From an uncultured Sutterella sp. (lineage in GTDB: Bacteria > Pseudomonadota > Gammaproteobacteria > Burkholderiales > Burkholderiaceae_F): a stretch of DNA of 15,461 nucleotides. The notes under the pieces were generated by a model. That model had not been told where the DNA came from and ran no database searches. It saw only the letters and a list, made by a program, of their open reading frames with translations. Shown in pieces: positions 1 through 7,054 of this stretch (positions are counted from its first letter, which is position 1; the number at the start of each line of letters is the position of its first letter). The stretch covers positions 1 through 15,461 of the forward strand of contig CAAECY010000083.1 in NCBI GenBank assembly GCA_900754475.1, in the 5' to 3' direction. A program made the position numbers and the translations under genes.

Positions 1-934
1 CGGGTACGCCCGCCGCGACCGCCATGCGGAGGTGCTTTTCCATATGGCCTTCCTGCTCGATGTCCGCGGGATTCGCGTCGTCGTTGCAGAACATGCACAT
101 ATGGGCGTTTTCGGGCGTGACGCCGCGGATGAGTTCGGGGAGGTTTTTCGCCGCCGGCCCCTGACGGATCATCACGCACATGCCGCGACGGATGCTCTCG
201 CGCATTTCTTCAAGGGTCGAGCACTCGTGGTCGCTCGTAATCCCCGCCACGACGCAGGCGGAAAGCGCTTCGCGCAGCACCCCCGGCGCATGACCGTCGA
301 TCGGACGCGCGAGCGTTCGGGCGTCGACGAGCTTTTGAAGGAGGTCGGGGTCTTTCCCGAGGACTCCCGGGACGTTCATCACTTCGCCCAAGCCCAGAAC
401 GCGCGGATGCGCGTAAAAGGGCCGAAGCTTTTCGGCGTCAAGCGTCGCCCCCGCATGCTCGAAGGGCGTCGCGGGAACGCACGACGGAAGCATGAAGCGG
501 ATGTCAAGCGGCAATCCTTCGGATGCGTCGAGCATGTACCGAAGCCCTTCGGTCCCGAGGACGTTCGCGATCTCGTGCGGGTCCGCAATCACGACCGCCG
601 TCCCGTGCGGAAGAACGAGTTCGGCAAAGCGCTCGGGAACGAGCATCGACGATTCGATATGAACGTGCGCGTCGATGAAGCCCGGAAGGAGAATCCCGCC
701 CTCCAAGTCCACGGTTTCGAGGGCCTCGGCCGACCCCGTCGGGACGCAGTCGACGACAACGCCGTCCGTGACGAGCACGTCGACGTCCGTCATGAAGGTG
801 CCCGAAAAGACGTCGGCAACGGTGCCGTTCGTGAAGCGCACCTCGGCGGGCTTACGGTGCGTGGCGGCGTCGAGTCGGCGCTCAAGCTGCTCGCGCGTCA
901 CCGCGGAAAGCGCGGACTGCGTGGACTGAAGCAT
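1..934 (-). CDS. ade: Adenine deaminase, N-terminal half (runs off left edge)
   Basis: This is a cytoplasmic amidohydrolase-fold enzyme that deaminates adenine to hypoxanthine plus ammonia in purine salvage. About 311 residues are present; the family is usually near 550-600, so the C-terminal half lies beyond position 1. Translating the minus strand from the ATG at 934 gives the metal-binding strand PGFIDAHVHIESS (residues about 84-96, ligands H90 and H92), then ADPHEIANVLG (about 117-127), LGLGEVMNVPG, DGHAPG and SDHE, in the order seen in adenine deaminases. The start is supported by an AAGGA Shine-Dalgarno at 942-946, 7 nt before the ATG. The 105-nt gap to the upstream esterase gene, on the same strand, shows no clear terminator; a TATCAT-like -10 (967-972) without a good -35 is the only promoter hint. 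Co-transcription with the esterase is possible but no functional link is evident. The family call is secure; the choice among Ade paralogues is less so. Confidence 0.93.
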   Translation of the reverse strand, partial: MLQSTQSALSAVTREQLERRLDAATHRKPAEVRFTNGTVADVFSGTFMTDVDVLVTDGVVVDCVPTGSAEALETVDLEGGILLPGFIDAHVHIESSMLVPERFAELVLPHGTAVVIADPHEIANVLGTEGLRYMLDASEGLPLDIRFMLPSCVPATPFEHAGATLDAEKLRPFYAHPRVLGLGEVMNVPGVLGKDPDLLQKLVDARTLARPIDGHAPGVLREALSACVVAGITSDHECSTLEEMRESIRRGMCVMIRQGPAAKNLPELIRGVTPENAHMCMFCNDDANPADIEQEGHMEKHLRMAVAAGVP

Positions 935-1039
935 GGGTTTTTCCTTAGTTGACAAGAACTGCGCCCATGATAAACGAGGGAAGCCGCTTCGGGTGACGGG
1001 AGCTCGACGCCGGGCGGAAAACGGTCGACCCTCGTCCGA

Positions 1040-1990
1040 TCAGGGCATCCGGAGCCAAAAGTTCTTCATCGCGTCGTACATCGCGGGCCAAAAGACCGTG
1101 CCGTGCACTTCGTCGGGGAAGCGCCGAACGATCACCTCGGCACCCCCGCGACGAAGCACCTCGGCGATTCGCGCTTTCGCGGGTCCCGACCGGTCGAGCG
1201 CCCCTTCGGCACCGCGCCGGGGACGCTCGGCGTAGGCGAGGTAGACGCGCTTTCCCGCCCATTGATTCGGACGCGTTTCGCGGAATGCGTCCGCCCAGCG
1301 GCCTCCGTCCCACCAGAGGCTCGGGTCGATCGCAATGTAGTCGTCCCAAGCGTCGGGCCGCGCGAAGAGCGCATAGAGCGTAAAAAGCCCCGCGTACGAG
1401 TGCCCCGCGAGGACGCGTCGTGCGGTCTCCCGGCCCGACAAACGTTCCGTTTCGCGTCGCCACGGACCCGTCAGAAAGTCGAGCATTTCGGGCGCGCCCC
1501 CGCCCGCGCGTTTCCCGTCGGGAAGCGGCTCTCCGCGCCGATCGATGGCGGAAGCCGTGGGCGTGAGCACGTATTCGCGCTTGCGGGCGTCCGAAGCCGT
1601 TTCCGCGCCCGCGACGACAAAGCTCGAAAAGTCGCCTGCAACGCCCCCCGTAAAGAGGCGGCTCTTTTCGATCGCACCCGCGTAGGCGACGGTCGTCTCG
1701 AAAAAGGATTCCGCGTCGAGGAGATCGATCACCGCAACCGCACCCGGACGGCTCGGGTCGTGTTGGAGCCGTCCGAATTGAACGGAACGAATGTCGGACT
1801 CATGCTCGATCGACGGGTTCGATTTCGGTTCAGGGGTTTCAGCCTCGGAGGCCGCAGGAGTCGCAGGAGCGGCCGATGCGGCCGATGCCCGGAGACCGAG
1901 AAGCCCCGAAGCGGCAAGTCCTGCCAGAGTTTTGAGGACGGCTGCGCGCGTGATGCCCGCCGCGGGCGTCGGGCTCGGAAGTCGATGCAC
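1040..1990 (-). CDS. Exported alpha/beta-hydrolase, esterase-D / IroE-like family
   Basis: A putative secreted serine hydrolase of the family (PF00756) that holds S-formylglutathione hydrolase, IroE/Fes-type siderophore esterases and mycolyltransferases. The nucleophile elbow AGHSYAG puts the catalytic serine at about S198, followed by the family-typical run IDPSLWWDGG; the catalytic histidine is probably H296 in DEVHGTVFWP, and an acidic residue near E255 could complete the triad. A GTG start at 1990 is preferred because AAGAAGGA (1998-2005) sits 7 nt upstream and gives 316 residues beginning directly with a signal peptide; the in-frame ATG at 2095 would add 35 charged residues with no Shine-Dalgarno. 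The leader (about 1-41) has a weakly hydrophobic, alanine/glycine/leucine-rich h-region and ends near ASAASAA. It resembles a Tat leader but has TRAAVLK where twin arginine would be expected. Substrate unknown; no siderophore genes are visible nearby. Confidence 0.85.
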   Translation of the reverse strand: MHRLPSPTPAAGITRAAVLKTLAGLAASGLLGLRASAASAAPATPAASEAETPEPKSNPSIEHESDIRSVQFGRLQHDPSRPGAVAVIDLLDAESFFETTVAYAGAIEKSRLFTGGVAGDFSSFVVAGAETASDARKREYVLTPTASAIDRRGEPLPDGKRAGGGAPEMLDFLTGPWRRETERLSGRETARRVLAGHSYAGLFTLYALFARPDAWDDYIAIDPSLWWDGGRWADAFRETRPNQWAGKRVYLAYAERPRRGAEGALDRSGPAKARIAEVLRRGGAEVIVRRFPDEVHGTVFWPAMYDAMKNFWLRMP

Positions 1991-2241
1991 GATGGTGTCC
2001 TTCTTCAAAATAAGATGAAAACGAGAATCGTTACGGATTCTATAGGAGCCCGAGAGTCCTCGGACGATTTCATCCCTCTTCAAGGCCGTCTTCAATGTCG
2101 ACCGACCGCCTAGGCCAAGGTATAGAGGAGTGTCCGCTCGAATTTGCTACGCTCGCAATATCCGACCGATGCGCGCCCGACTTCCCTTCGGAGTCTTCGC
2201 GTCGTTTCGGCCTTCTTTTTCCGCCCGTTTCCGGTGACGCC
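1991..2241. promoter_or_regulatory. Divergent intergenic region between esterase and sensor kinase
   Basis: This 251-nt segment must carry promoters for both the leftward esterase gene and the rightward sensor kinase gene. It is visibly less GC-rich around 2000-2045 and 2120-2165 than the coding DNA. A TATAGA hexamer occurs on each strand (minus strand near 2038-2043, plus strand 2121-2126), but neither has a convincing -35 at proper spacing. A short inverted repeat CCGAG-AGTC-CTCGG lies at 2050-2063 and could be an operator half-site pair. None of these is strong enough to call as a defined promoter. Confidence 0.35.
1998..2005 (-). promoter_or_regulatory. Ribosome binding site deciding the GTG start of the esterase
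   Basis: The minus-strand sequence AAGAAGGA lies 7 nt before a GTG at 1990. It fixes the start at the first residue of the signal peptide rather than at the upstream ATG at 2095. Confidence 0.7.
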
Positions 2242-4518
2242 ATGTCGTTTGTCGCAGCGTGTTTCTTCGATTTCCTCCGGCGAGGCGTCCGTGACGGGCG
2301 ACCCGCGGGAGCGCACGCGCGCGGCGTGCTCGGGGCGGGCCTCCTGGCGCTCGCAGGTTCGGCGAGTGCGGCCGCGGATTCTCCGAATGCACCGACGGTT
2401 CCGACCATTTCGACCGTTTCGACGGCGCCCGCTGCCGACGCTCTTTCGGCCGCCTCCGTCGGGGCTCCCTTTCCGCAGCCCGTCACGCTTCGCATCGGGC
2501 GCATGAACGGTCCCGCGGATCTCGATTCGAGCCTCGACGAGCCGATGCTCCTCTTTTCGGATTTCTTCTCCGATCGCGTCTCGATCGAATGGGTGGAAAT
2601 TCCGGCGGCGGACGCCGCCGACACGCTGAAGCGCGAACGGCCCGATTTCGTCCTCGCCTATCCGTCCTTTGCAACCGACGCGGGCACGGCGGGAATTACG
2701 CTCCATCAGGTGGCCGCTCGAAAAACGGCCTACGCCGAGTCGGCGGGGCACTCGATCGGGACGGCGCTCGTCGTGCTCGATGCGCGACGCAACCTCCGTA
2801 CGCTCAAGGACTTGAAGGGTAAGCGCCTTGCCGCGGACCTTCCCGAGTCGATCACGGAATTGGCGCTTCTCGATCGGGTGCGCGAGTCGGGCGAAGACCC
2901 CTGGCACTACTTCAGCGAAATCATTCATCTCTCGGCCGCTTACCCCAATGCCGTGGCGGCCGTCTTGGGCGGGGGCGTCGACGCGGCGGCGTTGCCCACG
3001 TGTCTTCTGGAGTCGCTCGAGCGCTCGGGCCTCGTGGCGCCGGGCCTTCTGCGCGTTGTGGACGGCGTTCTCGACGAGCACCTTGCCTGTCGGCGTACGT
3101 CGGCGCTTTTCCCCGACGTGAGTCTTTATGCGTTCGACTGGACGCCCGAGCCCGTCGTGCGCGATACGACGCTTGCCCTCCTTTCGCCTCCCGCACCGAC
3201 GACGGTCGCAGCAGCCGGCACGAGCGGCATGAGCGGCACGGCCGGACGAACGGGGCCCTTCTCGCACGCGATCGTGCCTTCGTCGCTTCCCGTCATGACC
3301 TCGTCTCAGGGGGCGGACGGCGCGGCGGAAGGCGAAGCGACGAATGCCACGAATGCGGCAAATTCCGGGAACTCCTCCTACGGCTGGGTGGCCTTTTCGC
3401 CGGGCGAAGACCTGACGCGTCTTTACCGCTCGCTCGGCGCGGGTCCCTACAAGTACCTGCGCGAGTATTCCCCTTCGGCTCTCTACGAACGCTACGGCAC
3501 GTACGTGAACGCGGCGCTTTTGCTCCTTCTCTTGCTCGTCGTGAACGAAATACGGTTGCGTCGTCTCGTTTCCGTTCGCACGCAAAGCCTGCGGCAGGCC
3601 TTGGCCGACCGCGCGCGCCTTGAAGTCGAAGCGCGTCAGGCGCGGGCGCGCCTGAGCGGCCTTGAAAAGCGCACCATCGTGAACCAGATGTCGGGCATGA
3701 TCGCGCACGAAATCCGCTCGCCCGTGGGGTCGATCCGCAACTTTGCGGCCGTTCTGAAGTTGCTTCTCGCGCGCGACGGCAATACGAACGCCGACATCCG
3801 CACGGCGCTCGACGGGATCGACGGCGAGGCGCTTCGCATCGCGGGGATCGTCGATCGGGTGCGCCGCTACGCAAAATCGCAGCACGGCGCGCAGGTGCCG
3901 TGCGACCTCGTCAACATCGCGCGGCGGGCGTTGCGTGCCCTGGACTTGAGCAAAACGGACCACGTCCCCGTGGTGCTCGATTTGCCCGAGCGCGCACCCG
4001 TCAAGGGCGATCCGCTCGAACTCGAGCTTTTGATGCTCAACCTCATCAAAAACGCGGCCGAAGCCTGCGCCGAGTCGCCCGACGCGAAGGTGGTGCTGTC
4101 GCTCACGGCGATTTCGCCCGAGGACGACCCCGCGGGGTGCGCGCGCATTCGCTTGACGGTGGAAGACAACGGCCCCGAACTCTCCGACGCGGGGTTCGAG
4201 CGCCTCACGGCGGGGTTTGACTCCGTGAAGCCCGAAGGGCTCGGTCTCGGCCTCGGGATCGTGCGCGGGATCGCCGACAGCCACAGCGCAACGATCAAAT
4301 TCCGTCGCCGCCCGGGCGGAGGCGTCGTCGTCGATGTCGTCTTCGAGATGCTCGTCGAAAACGAGGAGACGGACGATGAAGACGATGCGGACGAACCGCA
4401 TGAGGTGCATCAAGCGCATGAAGCGCATGAGTCGTCCGCTCCGGCCTCCGACGCGCCGAACTCCGGCGCCGTCGACGGGGCTTTGCCCCCGGGCGACGAG
4501 CCGCCGCGCCGCGCGTGA
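2242..4518 (+). CDS. TtrS-like membrane sensor histidine kinase with periplasmic PhnD-type domain
   Basis: Inner-membrane sensor kinase of about 758 residues, longer than Salmonella TtrS (about 590). Order of parts: signal peptide ending near GSASAA (about 44); Thr/Ser-rich repeat linker (48-62); periplasmic binding domain of the PhnD/TtrS type (about 80-317, with LKDLKGKRLA, YPNAVAAVLGGGVDAAALPT and FDWTPEPVVRDTTLALLS); low-complexity Gly/Ser/Thr/Asn insert (about 320-380); one transmembrane helix (about 422-441); cytoplasmic coiled coil; HisKA H-box IAHEIRSPVGSIRN with phospho-acceptor H489; HATPase N-box LIKNAAEA (N604), G1 VEDNGP (642-645) and G2 GLGLGLG (666 on); then an acidic, histidine-rich tail. 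The ATG at 2242 is preferred because the signal peptide begins there and GGTGA lies 4 nt upstream; an in-frame ATG at 2095 would add 49 atypical residues. The response regulator follows after 85 nt. TtrS-family kinases sense electron acceptors such as tetrathionate; the ligand here is not known. Confidence 0.88.
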   Translation: MSFVAACFFDFLRRGVRDGRPAGAHARGVLGAGLLALAGSASAAADSPNAPTVPTISTVSTAPAADALSAASVGAPFPQPVTLRIGRMNGPADLDSSLDEPMLLFSDFFSDRVSIEWVEIPAADAADTLKRERPDFVLAYPSFATDAGTAGITLHQVAARKTAYAESAGHSIGTALVVLDARRNLRTLKDLKGKRLAADLPESITELALLDRVRESGEDPWHYFSEIIHLSAAYPNAVAAVLGGGVDAAALPTCLLESLERSGLVAPGLLRVVDGVLDEHLACRRTSALFPDVSLYAFDWTPEPVVRDTTLALLSPPAPTTVAAAGTSGMSGTAGRTGPFSHAIVPSSLPVMTSSQGADGAAEGEATNATNAANSGNSSYGWVAFSPGEDLTRLYRSLGAGPYKYLREYSPSALYERYGTYVNAALLLLLLLVVNEIRLRRLVSVRTQSLRQALADRARLEVEARQARARLSGLEKRTIVNQMSGMIAHEIRSPVGSIRNFAAVLKLLLARDGNTNADIRTALDGIDGEALRIAGIVDRVRRYAKSQHGAQVPCDLVNIARRALRALDLSKTDHVPVVLDLPERAPVKGDPLELELLMLNLIKNAAEACAESPDAKVVLSLTAISPEDDPAGCARIRLTVEDNGPELSDAGFERLTAGFDSVKPEGLGLGLGIVRGIADSHSATIKFRRRPGGGVVVDVVFEMLVENEETDDEDDADEPHEVHQAHEAHESSAPASDAPNSGAVDGALPPGDEPPRRA
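2390..2425 (+). repeat. 9-nt tandem repeat, 4 units, in the kinase gene (after signal peptide)
   Basis: Units are CACCGACGG, TTCCGACCA, TTTCGACCG and TTTCGACGG. They encode a Pro/Thr/Ser-rich linker of three-residue periodicity between the signal peptide and the periplasmic domain. The repeats are imperfect, and gain or loss of a unit would keep the frame. Confidence 0.6.
3217..3252 (+). repeat. 9-nt tandem repeat, 4 units, in the kinase gene (periplasmic insert)
   Basis: Units are GGCACGAGC, GGCATGAGC, GGCACGGCC and a diverged GGACGAACG. They encode the Gly-Thr-Ser-Gly-Met-Ser-Gly-Thr stretch in the low-complexity insert that follows the PhnD-like domain. Confidence 0.55.
3341..3367 (+). 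repeat. 9-nt tandem repeat, 3 units, in the kinase gene (before transmembrane segment)
   Basis: Units are CGAATGCCA, CGAATGCGG and the diverged CAAATTCCG. They encode an Asn/Ala/Thr-rich stretch (NATNAANSGNSS) ahead of the conserved YGWVAFSPGEDL segment. Confidence 0.5.
4398..4433 (+). repeat. 9-nt tandem repeat, 4 units, encoding a His-Glu-X tail in the kinase
   Basis: Units are GCATGAGGT, GCATCAAGC, GCATGAAGC and GCATGAGTC. They encode HEV-HQA-HEA-HES just after a run of acidic residues in the cytoplasmic tail behind the ATPase domain. Four evenly spaced histidines in an acidic context could bind divalent metal, but that is inference. Confidence 0.65.
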
Positions 4519-4527
4519 CCGCCGCGT

Positions 4528-4570
4528 TTTGCTTTCGAATTCCTTCAGCTTTTCATTCGCTTTGCTTTCG
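4528..4570 (+). promoter_or_regulatory. Direct repeat TTTGCTTTCG x2, 33-nt spacing, upstream of the response regulator
   Basis: The 85-nt gap between the kinase and response regulator genes contains two identical 10-mers, TTTGCTTTCG at 4528-4537 and 4561-4570. Their starts are 33 nt apart, about three turns of B-DNA, so both would face the same side of the helix. The gap is markedly AT-richer than its surroundings, and TAGCATAGT follows the second copy as a possible -10 region. This looks like a regulated internal promoter, perhaps autoregulated by the response regulator, but no known binding motif is matched. Confidence 0.4.
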
Positions 4571-4603
4571 TTAGCATAGTCAAGACTTTTCGAGAAACCC
4601 CCT

Positions 4604-5245
4604 ATGACCACACCGACCCTTCCTCTCATTCGCATCGTCGACGACGACGAAACCTTTGCGGGCTCGCAAAAGCTCTTCCTTCAGGCGATGGGCTGGCACG
4701 TGCAGACCTATTCGAGCGGACGCGATTTTCTCGCCTTTGACGATGCGGAACGCCCGGGCGTGCTGATTCTCGACGTGCGCATGCCGGGCATGACGGGTAT
4801 CGAACTTTTCGACGCGCTCCTCGGGCGCAAGGCCCTTCTTCCCGTCGTCTTTCTGACGGGGCACGGCGACGTCGACATGGCGGTGCACGCCCTGAAGCGC
4901 GGGGCCTACGACTTCCTTCAGAAGCCCGTCGACCCCGTCACCTTGAATGCCGTTGTGGAAGCGGCCGTTGAGCATGCGCAAACGCTTGCCGAATCGAAGC
5001 GCAAGGTCGAAGAGACGAAGGCGATCTATGCGTCTTTGACGCCGCGCGAACGCGAAGTCGTGCGCCTCGCGGCCCTCGACCGTTCGAACAAGGTGATCGG
5101 GGAAGAGCTCGGCATTTCGCTTCCGACCGTCAAGATGCACCGCGGGAACGGTTTTCAGAAGCTCGGCGTGAGAGGCGCCCTCGAAGCCTTCTGGCTCCTC
5201 GAATCGATCGGGGTCGTCGAAAAGGGCGGCCGTTCGGAGGGCTGA
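4604..5245 (+). CDS. TtrR/FixJ-like response regulator (REC + LuxR-type HTH)
   Basis: A 213-residue two-component transcription activator. The receiver domain has the acidic pair D13-D14, phospho-acceptor D57 in LILDVRMPGM, switch residue T86 in VFLTG and K108 in LQKPVD. After a linker, a NarL/LuxR-type helix-turn-helix spans about residues 147-192 (LTPREREVVRL, then NKVIGEELGISLPTVKMHR). This is the FixJ/TtrR subgroup. It lies downstream of its likely partner kinase and only 2 nt before the flavoprotein gene, so it probably controls that gene and possibly itself. The Shine-Dalgarno is weak (only an AGAAA-type sequence before the ATG at 4604), consistent with a low basal level or partial dependence on translation of the upstream gene. 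Target operators cannot be assigned from sequence alone. Confidence 0.92.
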   Translation: MTTPTLPLIRIVDDDETFAGSQKLFLQAMGWHVQTYSSGRDFLAFDDAERPGVLILDVRMPGMTGIELFDALLGRKALLPVVFLTGHGDVDMAVHALKRGAYDFLQKPVDPVTLNAVVEAAVEHAQTLAESKRKVEETKAIYASLTPREREVVRLAALDRSNKVIGEELGISLPTVKMHRGNGFQKLGVRGALEAFWLLESIGVVEKGGRSEG

Positions 5246-5247
5246 CC

Positions 5248-6900
5248 ATGCGTGAGGATCGCCCGCGCCCGACGAGAACCGTGCCGGCATCTTCGAGTTC
5301 GCTCGGGGCTCCCAATGTGCCCGAGGAGCGCGTTCGGCGCCGACTCCTTCAGGGGGCGACGCTCGCGGCAGGCCTTGCCCTCGTGCGCCCGTCCGCTGCC
5401 GGCTCCGTCGTGCGACCCGCGGCGGCCGCGTCCTTCCTTTCGACCGCATCGATGTCGGACCCCGAACGCCATTCCGGAGCCGTATCGCCCGCGCTCCATC
5501 CGACGGCGACGATCGCCCCCTATTGGGACGTGATCGTGATCGGCTCGGGGATGGCGGGTTTGACGGCGGCGCTTGCCGCCCGCGAAGCGGGCGCGGAGCG
5601 CGTGCTGCTCCTTGAAAAGGGGCCGCTTGCGGGCGGCCACACCCTCTACTCGGCGGGGTCGCTTTCGGCCGTAAGTCCCAAGCGCCAAAAGCCCCTCGGG
5701 ATCGAGGATTCGGTCGACATGCTTGTTCGGGAGTGCATCGAAACGGGCGGCTCGGATGTGAGTCTTCCGCACGTGCGCTACATCGCGGAGCACTCCGAAG
5801 CGGCGCTCGACTGGCTCGAAGCAAAGGGCGTTCCTTTCTCGGGCGTCATTTTCCAGGCATTGGGCACCCACCGCCGACGGTCCTACGGCGTCACGGGGAC
5901 GGCGTCGGGGCGTCGCTACGTGATTGTTCTTCTTGAAGCCGCACGACGCGCCGGCGTCGACGTGCGCTTCAACCTGCGCGCCACGCACCTCTATCGAACG
6001 GAATCGGGTACGGACGGGCGGGCCTCTTTGGAGGTTGAGGGCCCCGACGGAACGCAGATTCTCTCCGCGGGCGGCATCGTGATCGCGAGCGGGGGCTTTA
6101 CCGCCAACGCCGCCATGCGCGCCGCCTCCGACCCGCGCATCACGCCCGAGATGACCACGACCGCCAACCCCGAAGGTCTCTACTGGGACGGCGCCCAAGG
6201 GGACGGCATCCTCATGGGGCGCGAAATCGGGGCGGTGACGAGCGGGATGGAAAACGTGATGCTCCTTCTCTATGCGGGCGGGCGACTCGTCGACTACGCG
6301 GGGGCGGACATCTACGTCAATCGCGAGGGCGAGCGCATCGTCGACGAAACGGCGGGCTGGAGCACCGTGGCGGACGCGGTGATGGCCGCGCCCGGAGGCG
6401 ACGTGTGGGTGATTACCGACAGCCGCTCCCGCAAAGGGGCGACGCTCGGCGTGAAACTCGCCTCGGGCGTCGTACACAAGTCGGATACGATCGCCGAGAT
6501 GGCGGAAGGGATGGGGATACCGCCCTCCGCTCTGGAACGCACGATCGCACGCTACAACCGGACGGTCGAAGCGGGGTTCGACCCCGCAACGGGCAAGCGC
6601 GTCTTCGCGCAGAAGATCGAAGAGCCTCCGTTTTACTGGGGGCGCGAACGGCTTTTCGTCCACATGACCCTGGGCGGTCTTCTCACAACCCCCGACGGGC
6701 AGCTCGTCGACGAAGCGCGCCGACGGATCCCGGGCTTTTGGGCCGCGGGCGAAGTCGTGGGCGGCATCTTCGGCGAAGAACGCCCGGGCGGCATGTCGCT
6801 CACGAGCTGCGTCGTCCTCGGTCGCGCCGCGGGCGAAGCGGCCGCACGGCGTGCGGCGGACGTGAAGGCGGGTACGCTCGACGAGACGCTCTTGGGCTGA
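5248..6900 (+). CDS. Tat-exported FAD-dependent reductase, flavocytochrome c / fumarate reductase family
   Basis: A 550-residue periplasmic flavoprotein predicted to reduce an organic acceptor in anaerobic respiration. The leader carries RRRLLQ (30-35) before a hydrophobic stretch, a Tat signal suited to export with bound FAD. The FAD-binding Rossmann motif is VIGSGMAGL (97-105) with E123 as the ribose-binding acid; the capping domain follows, with IYVNREGERIVDE (about 355-367), and the C-terminal signature VHMTLGG (H472), GFWAAGEVVGG and ERPGGMSLTS (R512). There is no CxxCH haem motif and no FMN-binding domain, so electrons must come from a separate cytochrome or FMN protein not in this window. 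Aligning by eye with Shewanella Fcc3, the proton-donor arginine four residues after the NE/DE pair is here W371, so fumarate is an unlikely substrate. The start ATG lies 2 nt after the regulator's stop, with GGAGG at 5236-5240. Alternative: a 3-ketosteroid-dehydrogenase-like member of the same superfamily. Confidence 0.88.
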   Translation: MREDRPRPTRTVPASSSSLGAPNVPEERVRRRLLQGATLAAGLALVRPSAAGSVVRPAAAASFLSTASMSDPERHSGAVSPALHPTATIAPYWDVIVIGSGMAGLTAALAAREAGAERVLLLEKGPLAGGHTLYSAGSLSAVSPKRQKPLGIEDSVDMLVRECIETGGSDVSLPHVRYIAEHSEAALDWLEAKGVPFSGVIFQALGTHRRRSYGVTGTASGRRYVIVLLEAARRAGVDVRFNLRATHLYRTESGTDGRASLEVEGPDGTQILSAGGIVIASGGFTANAAMRAASDPRITPEMTTTANPEGLYWDGAQGDGILMGREIGAVTSGMENVMLLLYAGGRLVDYAGADIYVNREGERIVDETAGWSTVADAVMAAPGGDVWVITDSRSRKGATLGVKLASGVVHKSDTIAEMAEGMGIPPSALERTIARYNRTVEAGFDPATGKRVFAQKIEEPPFYWGRERLFVHMTLGGLLTTPDGQLVDEARRRIPGFWAAGEVVGGIFGEERPGGMSLTSCVVLGRAAGEAAARRAADVKAGTLDETLLG

Positions 6901-6908
6901 CACTCCGA

Positions 6909-6935
6909 GGGGCTTTTCCGAGACCGGAGAGCCCC
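6909..6935 (+). terminator. Hairpin after the flavoprotein gene
   Basis: GGGGCT and AGCCCC pair, with an inner stem TCCG/CGGA around an AGAC loop and a small bulge. It lies 9 nt after the flavoprotein stop. No T-run follows, so termination would be weak or Rho-assisted; it may only stabilise the 3' end. Confidence 0.5.
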
Positions 6936-6988
6936 GAACCCTCCCGAAACGTCTCTCACACCCGTCGCGCCCTGCCTTTTTCAGCTTT

Positions 6989-7000
6989 TTTTCGCGAAAA
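6989..7000. promoter_or_regulatory. Palindrome TTTTCGCGAAAA just upstream of the slmA promoter
   Basis: A perfect 12-nt inverted repeat in an AT-rich patch, ending 2 nt before the candidate -35 of the slmA-like gene. Its position suits an activator or UP-like element, or an operator; no specific protein is recognised. Confidence 0.4.
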
Positions 7001-7002
7001 GT

Positions 7003-7032
7003 TTGTGATTGCACTCGCCGATACGCTAGAGT
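7003..7032 (+). promoter_or_regulatory. Candidate sigma-70 promoter for the slmA-like gene
   Basis: TTGTGA (7003-7008) and TAGAGT (7027-7032) are separated by 18 nt in a locally AT-rich segment. Initiation would fall about 7040 and give a 5' leader of roughly 45 nt containing the 16-nt palindrome at 7055-7070. Confidence 0.45.
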
Positions 7033-7054
7033 TTCGGCACAAATCAAAAACACA

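Noticed and set aside
32..952. Long plus-strand open frame over the adenine deaminase region
   Set aside because: It is the antisense shadow of the minus-strand gene, which carries the PGFIDAHVHIESS and ADPHE motifs; the plus frame is Arg-rich with no domain logic.
949..980. TTGACA with a downstream TAAACG on the plus strand resembling a promoter
   Set aside because: It points away from both neighbouring genes, the -10 is poor, and no plus-strand gene follows.
1103..2113. Plus-strand open frame opposite the esterase
   Set aside because: The minus strand has the serine-hydrolase elbow and signal peptide; the plus frame is an Arg/Pro-rich high-GC artefact.
2110..4635. 841-codon minus-strand open frame
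   Set aside because: It is antisense to the sensor kinase, whose H, N, G1 and G2 boxes are unambiguous; its composition is Arg/His/Gly-rich.
5248..6900. Assignment as a plain fumarate reductase or a haem-containing flavocytochrome c
   Set aside because: There is no CxxCH motif, no FMN-binding domain, and the proton-donor arginine appears to be missing.
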